NCBI RefSeq assembly: GCF_009707955.1
Contig: NZ_WMDQ01000014.1
Location: 62,001 to 126,000, forward strand
Direction of reading: 5' to 3'
Source: Flavobacterium sp. LC2016-13
Lineage (GTDB): Bacteria > Bacteroidota > Bacteroidia > Flavobacteriales > Flavobacteriaceae
Length of the DNA: 64,000 bases
Shown here: positions 49,901-58,319 of the stretch, piece by piece
Layout of the letters: every line of letters starts with the position of its first letter
Position numbering within the stretch: the first letter of the stretch is position 1
Program-made: the position numbers and the translations under genes
Notes under the pieces: model-generated
Told to the model about the DNA's origin: nothing
The model's input: the letters and a program-made list of their open reading frames with translations, nothing else
Database searches by the model: none

Positions 49901-52007
49901 CCAGGTTTAATTTTAATTTTATAGATGGATATTTATCTTTCGTATCGCCGCTTGCATCCAAATTAAAATTCAAATTTGGGTCTTTCATTCCGGATTTTAC
50001 GGCAAAAGATCCGTTTTCGATATTTCCTTTTAAAGATAAATCTCTGTACGTATATTTATTAAAAACGGCTTTCTGAACAATCCCGTCCAAATTTGCCTGC
50101 GCTGTTTTTGGGTCTAAACCTTTTCCTTTAACTTTCGCTTTAAGTGTAATTTTTCCGATGGAATCGTTTTTGATTAATTTTCCTAAATCAAAATCAAGCA
50201 AATAAACTGTTGCATCATATTTCTCTTTTTTCTTAACGCGTTGATCAAATAAAGCGTCGACTTTTGCATTTCCGAAACTGCTGTTTAGAGCCAAATTGGT
50301 TTTGAAATTCTGAACCGAACCTTTAAATTTTCCAATTAAATTAAATTGAGAAGGCAATTGAATATTTTTCGGAATTGTTCCTGCAGGCACAAAAGAATAA
50401 ACGTCTTTTGAAGTGCTTGAGAGTTTCTTGATATTTAAATCGTAATAGGCATTTTGCGCATTTGGCAATCCGGTGATTTTCCCCGAAAGGGAAACTTTTG
50501 TGGTTCCGATTCCGCTCATTTCGAACAACGGAATATTCAGGTCTTTTATTTTTCCGCTTAAGCGTGTATTCAAATATAAAACCGCATTTGGATTTCCTTT
50601 AAACGGATTTGTTTTTTGTAAATCAGGCGCAAAAAGCAAAATGTCTTTAAAGCCAACTTTTGATTGATTTAAATTGGCATCTATGGCAAGATTTGCAATG
50701 TCTTTTTTTAATGCGGCAAGCGAGGCATATTTTAACTTGATTTTATTCTGCAAAAGCGTTTGAGGCGTTCTCACATATAAATTTTCCAAAGAAGCATTTT
50801 TTGGCCCGTAAAAGAAATTCGTTTTTAGAGACTGAATTTCTAATCCGCGTTTTTCATTGGCGGCAAGCGATTTTATATTTCCCGAAATAGTATCATTTCC
50901 GTAATATAATTTCTCTGCATTAAGATTGAATTTACTTAAATCTAAATGACTGTAATCAATTCCTTTTTGAGTTGGTTTTGATTGCATATCATCAAATTTA
51001 AAAGCAATATTTTGAATGTTTACAGTGTTTAGTTTTACTTTCCAACCGCTTTGTTTTATAGAAGTTGAATCTAAACTTGGCGCTTTAATTTGTTTGTCTT
51101 TTGCGCCTAATCGTAAGTTTCCTTTTAGGTTTTTTAATTCGAAAGAATCAAAATCTAAAAGCTGTTTGTTCAGGTCAATTTCATTTACTGATAAATCTAA
51201 ATTTCCCAGTTTTATTCCTGAATCTAATTTTGAATCTTTATTATCGTATGCAATATCAATTTTTGATAAACTGATTTTATCTAATTTTAATTTGAAGTCT
51301 CTTCTTTTAGAAATTGTATCAACGGTTTCAACAGAAACTTCTGCAATTTTTTCTACCGCATCCTGATCTAAAACTAATTTTAATCCGTTTAAATTAATAT
51401 TCGGAATATCGAAATCCATTTTGTCTAAATCGAATTTATTGAATTTAGTATCAAAATGCGTTAGTTTTACTTTTACATCATTTTTGGCAAAATCATCTTT
51501 AAAATTAAAATTGACATTATCGAGATTTACTTTTACAACTGATATTTTGAAAGGTTTACTATTTGGATCTTCTACTTTTGGTTCTTTTGATTCGAAAGCT
51601 TTTATGATATAATCGAAATTGAAAACGCCTTCTTTATCTCTTGAAATATTGGCATTGACATTTTCCAGAGAAACAGAATTGATTTCGAGTTCGCTGCTTA
51701 CTAATTTAAATAAATCAACATCGACTTCTAATCGTTTACCTGCCAGCAAAGTATCTTTGTTTTGATCTTCAAAATAAAAACCTTCAAGAACTACATCTTT
51801 CGGGAATTTAATCGAAATATGATCTAATGAAACTTTGGTTTTTATTTTATTATGAAGGTAGGTTACGGCTTTATCTTTAACATAATTCTGAATCGACGGA
51901 ACCTGAATTAAAATAATAAGAAGTAATAAAATTGCAATAATAGAACCCACGCACCAAAGTAGTATGCGTAATGTTTTTTTAAGAAAATGAACGGATTTCT
52001 TATTCAT
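46911..52007 (-). CDS. tamB: Translocation and assembly module subunit TamB
   Basis: A 1698-residue protein with one N-terminal membrane anchor (LRILLWCVGSIIAILLLLIILIQ, about 12-34) and a very long beta-helical periplasmic body with many DUF490-type turns such as VSLENVNANISRDKEG and VDGTIQSPDFKTY. The conserved C-terminal DUF490 domain is at about 1250-1640 (SDPSIADREGIVEFV, ELTLVIDKGNGDYL, GKTTLTGKYEFSEGAY). With the adjacent TamA-like lipoprotein it helps insert outer-membrane proteins, or move lipids as proposed for the wider family. It is the first gene of a two-gene unit. Confidence 0.95.
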   Translation of the reverse strand: MNKKSVHFLKKTLRILLWCVGSIIAILLLLIILIQVPSIQNYVKDKAVTYLHNKIKTKVSLDHISIKFPKDVVLEGFYFEDQNKDTLLAGKRLEVDVDLFKLVSSELEINSVSLENVNANISRDKEGVFNFDYIIKAFESKEPKVEDPNSKPFKISVVKVNLDNVNFNFKDDFAKNDVKVKLTHFDTKFNKFDLDKMDFDIPNINLNGLKLVLDQDAVEKIAEVSVETVDTISKRRDFKLKLDKISLSKIDIAYDNKDSKLDSGIKLGNLDLSVNEIDLNKQLLDFDSFELKNLKGNLRLGAKDKQIKAPSLDSTSIKQSGWKVKLNTVNIQNIAFKFDDMQSKPTQKGIDYSHLDLSKFNLNAEKLYYGNDTISGNIKSLAANEKRGLEIQSLKTNFFYGPKNASLENLYVRTPQTLLQNKIKLKYASLAALKKDIANLAIDANLNQSKVGFKDILLFAPDLQKTNPFKGNPNAVLYLNTRLSGKIKDLNIPLFEMSGIGTTKVSLSGKITGLPNAQNAYYDLNIKKLSSTSKDVYSFVPAGTIPKNIQLPSQFNLIGKFKGSVQNFKTNLALNSSFGNAKVDALFDQRVKKKEKYDATVYLLDFDLGKLIKNDSIGKITLKAKVKGKGLDPKTAQANLDGIVQKAVFNKYTYRDLSLKGNIENGSFAVKSGMKDPNLNFNLDASGDTKDKYPSIKLKLNLDIADLEKLNLHAGPMKLRGNIDADVANSNPDFLNGKVFLSNIQILQDAEPIVLDSVRVIAFSDNTRNNIKISSQFLKAEVDGKYKLTTLVAAVKKSLSKYIDLKNPKTNGESDEQRLAFTLTVDNDPILFKLIPKLTGLEPVKITGKYNNVTDSLEIKGTIPRIVYANNTIADGKINIEAKENALEYQISVATIESGSLKIPFTSLSGKVENNVLNYALEVQDAKQKQQYFIAGEFKSEDSKNIFKIDAENFVLNYDKWSIDPENAVEFGGKRLYINKFYLDNAGNQLKIQSQGTQDNAPLQVDFVNFKIETIMNMVKKDKLLMQGLINGNALVENVMTNPTFTSDLKIDDFAFRGEPVGDIAIKVDNKTNNSLAANVTLSGEGNDVNVNGNYRINDGNLDFNVAVNKLNIKSIQGFTMGNVTEGTGYLSGNFKVNGNASAPKVAGELNFNDTGFRIKQLNSYFKTDQEKITFSNDIITFDKFTLNDENDNTLYVDGTIQSPDFKTYNFGLTIVANDFRAIHSKAADNDLFYGDLFLDTKLNVKGTLESPVIGGNIKIKDETKFSVVLPQSDPSIADREGIVEFVDEDNLYLKQTVAMQEKLNQSELMGMDVSVDITIDKNAELTLVIDKGNGDYLNLKGEAQLTGGIDPSGKTTLTGKYEFSEGAYEMNFNMIRRKFDIQKGSYIIWNGEPTMATLNITAIYKVETAPIDLLGNQLSVSPTIRNTYKQKIPFQTHLKMKGELLKPEISFDIVLPDGNYDVSSDIVSASQAKLEQLRQDPAELNKQVFALLLLNRFIGENPFASESGGTSAESLARQSVSKILSQQLNDLAGELIKGVQLEFDLESTDDYTTGTRENRTDLNVGVSKKLLDDRLKVTVGSSFGVEGQERANEESTNIAGDVALDYQLTKDGRYMVRAYRKNEYQVAVEGQVIETGVAFIITMSYNKFSELFHRSAAEKEMIKEEKLRKEKRKLKEKEAKEKGENQEEQVVGNEQKT

Positions 52008-52167
52008 ATATCAGTAAAACACTTTAGATTAAAATTGCGTTATAATTAAGACTGTATTATACAGTCTACAAAATTGTAAAATTTAAACTTTAACAATTTA
52101 CATAATTACAGGCAATTATTCTAAAATTTCACTGCTAAATAGTTAATTTCTTACTTTTTATTTTTAG

Positions 52168-52190
52168 CTACAAAGTCGCTAAGACACAAA
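52168..52190. repeat. Intergenic sequence GCTACAAAGTCGCTAAGACACAAA
   Basis: Matches the style of the CACTAAGGCGCAAAG sequence at 43064-43087 and the GTCGCTAAGATGCTAAG sequence at 57364-57380. It may be one dispersed A/T-rich repeat family; only similarity within this window was seen. Confidence 0.5.
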
Positions 52191-52195
52191 AAAAT

Positions 52196-52243
52196 CATTT
52201 TAAGTTGTCACATTGGTTAAAACCAATAAGACAACTTAAAATT
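52196..52243 (-). terminator. Intrinsic terminator downstream of the GSCFA gene
   Basis: Arms TTTTAAGTTGTC/GACAACTTAAAA enclose a smaller hairpin (ATTGGTT/AACCAAT), followed on the minus strand by TGATTTTTTTG. The GSCFA stop is in the right arm. Confidence 0.7.
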
Positions 52244-53192
52244 AAAATTTAATGTGTGGTAATTTTTCTCTTAAGAGATTTATTTTTTGTTGAAGTTTTG
52301 CTAAAAATTTCTGATGTTGCTCTGATTCCGGATTGAAGCTTCGATGACGAAGGCTCTTTTGTATTTCTTCTACTTCCTGCATTGTCGAAAGACTGTTTTC
52401 TGCAATATAATTTTCACTAAAACGTGACCAGATATAATCGATTGCGACTTGATTTGGATGCAGCATATCTTCCGCATAAAAGCGATAATCACGAAGTTCA
52501 TCCATCATGATTTCGTAAGAAGGGAAATAGTTGAAAGTCGAAAGTCGAAAGTCAAAAGTTTGATGCAAAGCCGTAAATAAATGCGATTTACTTAATTGAT
52601 TTTCTGTAAAACCGTCTTTTATGTGGCGAACCGGAGAAATGGTGAATATGAAATTAATATTCGGGTTTAAAGTCTGAATTAAATCGATGGTATTTTGAAT
52701 GCTTTTCTGAATTACATCAACCGATAATAATTCTTTTGAAAATTGTTTCTGAGGCACTTTATGGCAATTGGCAACAATATCATTGCTTTCTATATTTCTA
52801 TAAATCCAGGAAGTCCCGTAAGTGATAATAATGTGCGTAGCTTGCTTTATCTGCTTATTTGTTATCTCGATTGCCTTATTTAATGTTTCAAGTAATTCTT
52901 GTCTGTCTGAATTGCTTAAATCTGAATGTGTTTCGAAAGAATGCCAGCGTTCGTTATAGAAAAGAACATCTTTCTCAGTAAACAATTCTTCACGAACTGT
53001 TCTCTCCATTATTTTCTCAATCGAAACCGGATTGAATATAATTCCGAATGGATTTGTTTCATTCTGAAATTTAAAATAATCAAATTTATCAGCTATATTT
53101 TCTGCAAAGCAAGAACCAAAAGATAAAACTTTCGAATTATAATCGATTGGATTATTGGTTTTAGAAAGCGGTATTAGGGTTCTGAATTGCAT
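52242..53192 (-). CDS. GSCFA-domain protein
   Basis: A 316-residue protein whose second segment reads KVLSFGSCFAENI, the defining GSCFA motif, followed by NPFGIIFNPVS. The family has an SGNH-hydrolase-like form; the other expected blocks are visible as THIIITYGTSWIYRN and TISPVRHIKDG, with a terminal DMLHPNQVAIDYIW block. GSCFA proteins are common in Bacteroidota and lack an assigned substrate. There is no signal peptide. It is a single gene upstream of tamB on the same strand, separated by a terminator. Confidence 0.9.
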   Translation of the reverse strand: MQFRTLIPLSKTNNPIDYNSKVLSFGSCFAENIADKFDYFKFQNETNPFGIIFNPVSIEKIMERTVREELFTEKDVLFYNERWHSFETHSDLSNSDRQELLETLNKAIEITNKQIKQATHIIITYGTSWIYRNIESNDIVANCHKVPQKQFSKELLSVDVIQKSIQNTIDLIQTLNPNINFIFTISPVRHIKDGFTENQLSKSHLFTALHQTFDFRLSTFNYFPSYEIMMDELRDYRFYAEDMLHPNQVAIDYIWSRFSENYIAENSLSTMQEVEEIQKSLRHRSFNPESEQHQKFLAKLQQKINLLREKLPHIKF

Positions 53193-53233
53193 GGTTTTAT
53201 TTTAAACACGAATTTCATGAATTTTCAGCAATA

Positions 53234-53264
53234 AAAAAACCAAATACAGAAGTATTTGGTTTTA
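53234..53264 (-). terminator. Intrinsic terminator of the lipoprotein gene at 53288
   Basis: Perfect stem AAAACCAAATAC/GTATTTGGTTTT with loop AGAA, about 25 nt past the stop. Confidence 0.85.
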
Positions 53265-53287
53265 TAAAAATTATATACGTTTAGGTA

Positions 53288-54082
53288 TTAGTATGTATAT
53301 TTTGCAGTTTGGGTTAATGTTCCTTCGCCGTTAAAAGATTTTTGCTCTGTTGGAAAATTATTAGAATCATATATATAAGAATAAGTACTTACCTGCGTAT
53401 CAGCTGATGTTTTTCCTTGACTTTCAGGTCTTACCTTTGTTTGTTTAGTTACATTATTACGAGACGCATCTGTTTGCCAATCAATTAATAAATTAAATCC
53501 TGTAATATTTTTAAAAGGGTTATTTTTTGAATCATACTCATACGTAGTTGTATATTGCAGGTTACTATTATAACTCGTTTCTGCTTTGCTGTAATTGCTA
53601 TCTTTAATGGTAATTTTTATAACACTGCCTTGTTCTTGTTCAGTACCGTCTTGGTATACATAAAATCGTTGAGCTGTAATTGTACCATCAGCATTATATG
53701 TATACTTTGTTTTACTATAAGTAGAAACTGCTTTTTTTAATACTTCATTATTCGATTTCTCAGTTAATGAAGTTAACTTTCCACCTGTATATACATATTC
53801 TGTAGTATATTGAAGTTGCTTGTTTGTATTAAAGAATTCAACTTTAGTTATTACGTCTCCGGTATAAGTAAATTTATATACTTCTCCATCATCAGTAGTC
53901 TGGCTTATTAATTTGTTGCCATCATATTTTATATCCAAAGAATAGTCAGAATCACTGCTTGCATAAGAATAAGCAATTTTACTTGGTTTAATTGATGCAG
54001 TTGCATCATCATTATTATCATCACTTGAACAAGAAGTTAACAATAGAGCCAATGCTCCAAAAAAGGGTAAAAATTTTTTCAT
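53288..54082 (-). CDS. Surface-type lipoprotein with YD-like repeats, copy 1
   Basis: A 264-residue lipoprotein with signal MKKFLPFFGALALLLTSC (C18), followed by SSDDNNDD. The acidic stretch matches the lipoprotein export signal described for surface lipoproteins of Flavobacterium and Capnocytophaga. The body has short repeating units with the pattern Y.Y....L, for example IKYDGNKLIS, FTYTGDVITKVEF, YVYTGGKLTSL and YTYNADGTI, resembling YD/RHS-like repeats. Function is unknown. It is a paralogue of the gene at 54477, which lies upstream in the same direction. Confidence 0.85.
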   Translation of the reverse strand: MKKFLPFFGALALLLTSCSSDDNNDDATASIKPSKIAYSYASSDSDYSLDIKYDGNKLISQTTDDGEVYKFTYTGDVITKVEFFNTNKQLQYTTEYVYTGGKLTSLTEKSNNEVLKKAVSTYSKTKYTYNADGTITAQRFYVYQDGTEQEQGSVIKITIKDSNYSKAETSYNSNLQYTTTYEYDSKNNPFKNITGFNLLIDWQTDASRNNVTKQTKVRPESQGKTSADTQVSTYSYIYDSNNFPTEQKSFNGEGTLTQTAKYTY

Positions 54083-54418
54083 TTTACGTAGGTTTTAGGT
54101 TTAAATTCGAATAAATATAGACCAAACAAAATTGATAAATTGAATAAATTTTAACATTTTTTAACAATTAAAAAAATAAAAAATCATGTTTTTAAGAATT
54201 TTACCACTTATATTATTGCAATGACTTAAAAGTCAAATCAATATATAAAATCATTATTTTTTAAAAAAAATATACATTTCATTTGGTTCTTTAATAACAC
54301 GTAACTTTTTTCTCAAAAAAAAATAAATTTATGTGTTTTTTTTATTGTTCTAAAGCACTGCTAATTCAGTATTAAAAATCTGATTATTAGCCTATATACG
54401 TTTAATTTATTTTATAAG

Positions 54419-54457
54419 AAAAGTCCAATATTCAAGAAGAATATTGGACTTTTTTAT
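54419..54457 (-). terminator. Intrinsic terminator of the lipoprotein gene at 54477
   Basis: Perfect stem AAAAGTCCAATATTC/GAATATTGGACTTTT with loop AAGAA. It lies in the 394-nt gap 54083-54476; the rest of that gap is A/T-rich with nothing recognised. Confidence 0.88.
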
Positions 54458-54476
54458 TTGTGGGGCAAATTAACTA

Positions 54477-55205
54477 TTAGTAGAAAAATTCTGAAGTAAA
54501 GTCTTCTCCTTCTTCATTAGAAGTACTTTTTTCAGGATATCCATCTGAATTATAAGTAAAACTATAAGTAGACCAAACTTCTCCATCTGAAGTATCAGAA
54601 AGTTCATTATGAAAAACGTCAGTTCCTTCACCATCTACAAAAGCAATTTTATCAAGACCTAATACATTTTTAGCGGAATTATTTTTATCATCGTAAGTGT
54701 ATTTGTGATTAGGCGAATTTGTACTTGTAATTTCAGATACATCTCCGTTAACAAATGTAATTGTAGATGTTCCTGTAGCATTAGTTTGAGTTTTATCATC
54801 TCCGCTATAAGCTTTTACAGAAATTGTACCATTAGCATTATAGGTATACACTTCTTTGTATCCTTTAAAGTCATCTTCATCAAATTCAACTCTTACAAAA
54901 GTTGTTAATTTTCCATCTGTTCCATATGAAAATGAATTTGTTTGCTCTATCGATCCATCAGGAAGTTTAAAATCAATTTTAGTAATCAAGTCTCCTGTGT
55001 AAGTATAATGCATATTGATCACTTTAAAATCATCAACAACGCTTACAAGCTTATTACCATCGTATGTATAATTTACTGTTGTTTTTCCTCCCGATCCTGT
55101 TATAACAACTTTTTTAAGTAAAACTGAATCAGATGAATCATCGTCACTAGAACATGAAGTTAGTGCTAAACTTATAGCACAAAAAAGAAGTAAAAATTTT
55201 TTCAT
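54477..55205 (-). CDS. Surface-type lipoprotein with YD-like repeats, copy 2
   Basis: A 242-residue lipoprotein, signal MKKFLLLFCAISLALTSC (C18), followed by SSDDDSSD, again a lipoprotein export signal type. The repeats YTYDGNKLVSVVDD, YTYTGDLITKIDF, YTYNANGTISVKAY and FTYNSDGYPEKS align with copy 1 in the same order, so the two are tandem paralogues. The function is unknown; a surface-exposed role is inferred. The 410 nt upstream (55206-55615) are A/T-rich and hold only the -7 box of the divergent ABC gene. Confidence 0.86.
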   Translation of the reverse strand: MKKFLLLFCAISLALTSCSSDDDSSDSVLLKKVVITGSGGKTTVNYTYDGNKLVSVVDDFKVINMHYTYTGDLITKIDFKLPDGSIEQTNSFSYGTDGKLTTFVRVEFDEDDFKGYKEVYTYNANGTISVKAYSGDDKTQTNATGTSTITFVNGDVSEITSTNSPNHKYTYDDKNNSAKNVLGLDKIAFVDGEGTDVFHNELSDTSDGEVWSTYSFTYNSDGYPEKSTSNEEGEDFTSEFFY

Positions 55206-55579
55206 TTTTATAATTTAAATATTAATAATTACAATAAATGTAATCGAAACACTATCTAGAATCCAACTAATTTTAAGTCTTTTATAACACAAAAAAGTTG
55301 TTTTTTTTCTTAATCACATTTAACCAAATCGTAATTAACTAGAATACAACTAAATACATAAATCATGATTTTGTTTAAAAAAATGATACAAAAAACCAAA
55401 TACCGTATAAACACCTAGCTCTTTTCTTAAGATTTATAGTGGAAATTTATTTGAGATAGAGCCCAAAGATTTATAAAATTATTGAGAACAAATAAATACT
55501 ATCCTATACTCTAAAATCTATTTACAAAAATTACATTATTAATAACAATAAATCAACTTCACAAAGCAAAACTATTCAC

Positions 55580-55587
55580 TACTTTTG
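55580..55587 (+). promoter_or_regulatory. Putative -7 box of the ABC transporter gene
   Basis: TACTTTTG followed by C, 29 nt before the ATG. It lies in the divergent 410-nt gap 55206-55615, in which nothing else was recognised. Confidence 0.5.
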
Positions 55588-55615
55588 CATCTTCTATTTT
55601 TTTATTATACTCTAT

Positions 55616-57361
55616 ATGAAATTACTATATTCTTATATAATCAAACATAAAATGCTTCTGTTTTTTGCTTTGATTATGGCTGCAATCAATATCTGTTTCA
55701 GCTTATCAGATTCTATTATTACCGGAAAATTAATGCAGGATTGCGGTGTTGGATTACACAAATATGCTGGAAATGAAATGGGCTTTATCAAGTCTTTATC
55801 ATTCTGGCTGGGTCTTTCGCTTGGTGCGGCAATGATCTCGAGAATTACCAAAAACTTTCAAGATTATTTTACCAATGTTGTTATTCAGCGAACTGGTGCA
55901 CAAATGTATACTGACGGAATTAAAAAATCGCTTGATTTACCTTATGCCGAATTTGAAGATCAACGAAGCGGCGAAACTTTAAGCAAATTGACTAAAGTTC
56001 GTTCTGATTCTGAAAAATTGATTACACTTTCGATTTCTTTAATCTTTCAAACTATTATCGGATTCATATTCGTAATTGTTTATGTTGCCCGAATCGATTA
56101 TCGCATTTCAATTATCTTTTTAATTACAGCCCCTATTATTGCTATTATTAGTTCTTATTTAGGTAAAAAGATCAAAATTGTTTCCAGAAAAATTGTAAAT
56201 CAAACCAATGCACTGGCCGGATCTACAACAGAAAGTTTAAGAAATATTGAACTTGTAAAAAGTCTTGGTTTAACGTATCAGGAAGAAAAACGTTTGAATT
56301 TAAATACGTTTAAAATCCTGCAACTTGAATTAGAAAAAATTCGTTTTATCAGAAGTTTGAGTTTTATTCAGGGAACAACAGTTCACTTTTTAAGAACCTG
56401 CGTTGTTTTTACTTTGTATTATTTCTTGTTTGGACAAAAGATTATTGTTGGTGATTTACTTACGATGGTTTTCTTTACTTTTTTCATTTTTGGACCTTTA
56501 CAGGAACTTGGGAATTTCATTATTGCATTAAATGAAACGAAGGTTTCTATGGAGAATTTCAAAACTTTGTTAAGTGCTCCTAAAGAATTTCGTCCTAAAA
56601 GCCCGAAACATGTTGGCGCTATTCAATCGCTGCTTTTTTCTAATGTAAGTTTCAAACATAAAACGGCTAAATTTAAAGCGGTTGAAAATATTAATTTCGA
56701 GATTAAACAAGGCCAAACGGTTGCTTTTGTTGGACCTTCTGGTTCCGGAAAAACTACTTTAGTAAAATTATTAGTTGGACTATACACGCCTGCAGAAGGG
56801 CAAGTGCTTTATAATGAAATTGATTCTACTGAAATTGATTTATTAGATTTAAGAAAACAATTAGGATTCGTAACCCAAGATGCACAATTATTCTCCGGAA
56901 CAATTCGTGAAAACCTATTGTTTGTAAAACCAAATGCAACTGATGAAGAGGTATATGATGCGCTAAAAAGAGCAAGCTGTGAAAAGTTATTAAAACGTGC
57001 CGAAGATGGTTTAAACACGACCATTGGTGAAGGTGGAATTAAAGTTTCTGGTGGAGAAAAACAACGTTTATCGATCGCTCGCGCTATTTTAAGAAATCCG
57101 AATTTATTGATTTTTGATGAAGCAACTTCAGCTTTAGATTCTATTACTGAAGAAGAAATCAACGCAACAATCAGAAACATATCCGACAAAAACAGAATCA
57201 CGGTTCTAATCGCTCATAGATTATCAACTGTAATGCATGCTGATAGAATTTTTGTTCTTGAACAAGGTAAGATTATTGAATCTGGTAAACACGAAGATTT
57301 GATAGTTGAAAAAGGCTTGTATTACGCTATGTGGCGCCAGCAAATTGGAGAAAGAAAATAA
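55616..57361 (+). CDS. ABC exporter, fused permease and ATPase (MsbA-like)
   Basis: A 581-residue half-transporter. Six membrane segments (about 10-300) precede an ATPase domain. Walker A GPSGSGKTT (373-381), Q-loop near VTQDAQ (419-424), signature VSGGEKQR (477-484), Walker B LLIFDE (497-502) and H-loop H534 are intact. It forms a homodimer or pairs with another half-transporter to export lipid, peptide or drug; substrate is not readable from the sequence. It is a single gene with its own -7 box, followed by a repeat-rich 334-nt gap. Confidence 0.93.
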   Translation: MKLLYSYIIKHKMLLFFALIMAAINICFSLSDSIITGKLMQDCGVGLHKYAGNEMGFIKSLSFWLGLSLGAAMISRITKNFQDYFTNVVIQRTGAQMYTDGIKKSLDLPYAEFEDQRSGETLSKLTKVRSDSEKLITLSISLIFQTIIGFIFVIVYVARIDYRISIIFLITAPIIAIISSYLGKKIKIVSRKIVNQTNALAGSTTESLRNIELVKSLGLTYQEEKRLNLNTFKILQLELEKIRFIRSLSFIQGTTVHFLRTCVVFTLYYFLFGQKIIVGDLLTMVFFTFFIFGPLQELGNFIIALNETKVSMENFKTLLSAPKEFRPKSPKHVGAIQSLLFSNVSFKHKTAKFKAVENINFEIKQGQTVAFVGPSGSGKTTLVKLLVGLYTPAEGQVLYNEIDSTEIDLLDLRKQLGFVTQDAQLFSGTIRENLLFVKPNATDEEVYDALKRASCEKLLKRAEDGLNTTIGEGGIKVSGGEKQRLSIARAILRNPNLLIFDEATSALDSITEEEINATIRNISDKNRITVLIAHRLSTVMHADRIFVLEQGKIIESGKHEDLIVEKGLYYAMWRQQIGERK

Positions 57362-57362
57362 T

Positions 57363-57400
57363 TTGAGTCGCTAAGATGCTAAGTTACTAAGGTTCTAAGA
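57363..57400. repeat. Short tandem-like repeat GCTAAGATGCTAAGTTACTAAGG
   Basis: Four CTAAG units lie in a row just after the ABC gene stop (GTCGCTAAGATGCTAAGTTACTAAGGTTCTAAG). It resembles the sequences at 43064 and 52168. Confidence 0.55.
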
Positions 57401-57415
57401 ATAACGTCCAACTTT

Positions 57416-57508
57416 AGCCGGATGAAGAAATAAGAATTTAAAAAAGGGCTTTAGCCAAACGTAAATGTTTGGCTAAAGCCCTTAAATTTTAATACATTTT
57501 TCATCCAG
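57416..57508. repeat. Composite palindromic element after the ABC gene
   Basis: The core is a perfect 17-bp hairpin AAGGGCTTTAGCCAAAC/GTTTGGCTAAAGCCCTT (57444-57460 and 57467-57483). Outer parts TAGCCGGATGAA (57416-57427) and TTCATCCAGCC (57499-57509) are nearly complementary. On the minus strand the core is followed by a T-run, so it may also end the transcript of the gene at 57696. Confidence 0.75.
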
Positions 57509-57575
57509 CCAAAGCTGGCTATTAAATTTTAATATTTAGCCTTAGACCTGAAAACACTTATTATATTTAAATACA

Positions 57576-57608
57576 AAACCCGACAGGTTTTAAAAACCTG
57601 TCGGGTTT
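57576..57608. terminator. Intrinsic terminator between convergent ABC and secreted-protein genes
   Basis: Perfect 15-bp arms AAACCCGACAGGTTT/AAACCTGTCGGGTTT with a 3-nt loop. The 334-nt gap 57362-57695 holds this, the composite palindrome and the CTAAG repeats. Confidence 0.75.
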
Positions 57609-57695
57609 GCTTGATAAATTTTATATAATATTAAAATATTCTCTAATCAGAAATAAAATGACTTTTCACACAGTCAAGCCTGGACTTGCAAGTGT

Positions 57696-58268
57696 CTACT
57701 TTAATTGAATCGCCAAGTTTTTGGCCAGTTTTTCAAATGCGCCAGTGACTCTTTCATACTCATTGACTTCTATTGTTTTTTTCTCAATTCCAATAACTTT
57801 TTCAAAATGAATTACAAGTAGTTTTTTCGAATTAGTTGTATCGATAAAATCAATTGTTGCAGATAATTTTGCAGGCTCTATTGCATATCCCGGATAAATC
57901 CATGTTAAGTTCACTTTCATTAAATACTGAGAATCAACAACAATTTTACGTTCTCCTTTTTTAAAATAATTATTAAAATATTTTATAAAGGCCGGATTAT
58001 AATATTCATCTCGATTTGAAAACCAATCCCGTCTGAAATTTTCAGCTTTTTCAGGATTAGCTTTTCTTTTTTCCATTTTTTCTTTTAAAAAATCTTCTTC
58101 AGATTCAAATCCATTTACTTGAATATTTTCATAATTAAACTCTACTTTAAATGAGTTAATATTACTTAAATTTTCAAATGCTCCTTCATATATTTGATAT
58201 CTTTGAGAATAACTAGATGATGTAAAAATAATTGAAACAATTATTATTAGTTTTAATTTTTTATACAT
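57696..58268 (-). CDS. Secreted protein of unknown function
   Basis: A 190-residue protein with signal peptide MYKKLKLIIIVSIIFTSSSYSQ. The mature part has RYQIYEGAFENLSNIN, a lysine- and glutamate-rich middle (DFLKEKMEKRKANPEKAENF), a beta-rich second half with DSQYLMKVNLTWIYPGYAIEP, and a C-terminal helix (GAFEKLAKNLAIQLK). No family was recognised. It is probably periplasmic. It lies 51 nt downstream of alaS on the same strand and may be its last co-transcribed gene. Confidence 0.75.
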   Translation of the reverse strand: MYKKLKLIIIVSIIFTSSSYSQRYQIYEGAFENLSNINSFKVEFNYENIQVNGFESEEDFLKEKMEKRKANPEKAENFRRDWFSNRDEYYNPAFIKYFNNYFKKGERKIVVDSQYLMKVNLTWIYPGYAIEPAKLSATIDFIDTTNSKKLLVIHFEKVIGIEKKTIEVNEYERVTGAFEKLAKNLAIQLK

Positions 58269-58319
58269 AATTATTTAAATTTCAAATTTTAATATCCTGA
58301 AAAAGTTTTTGATTGATCC

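Noticed and set aside
47588..51612. Several 60-116 codon open frames antisense to tamB
   Set aside because: They are low-complexity shadows of a 5-kb gene with strong coding signal on the minus strand.
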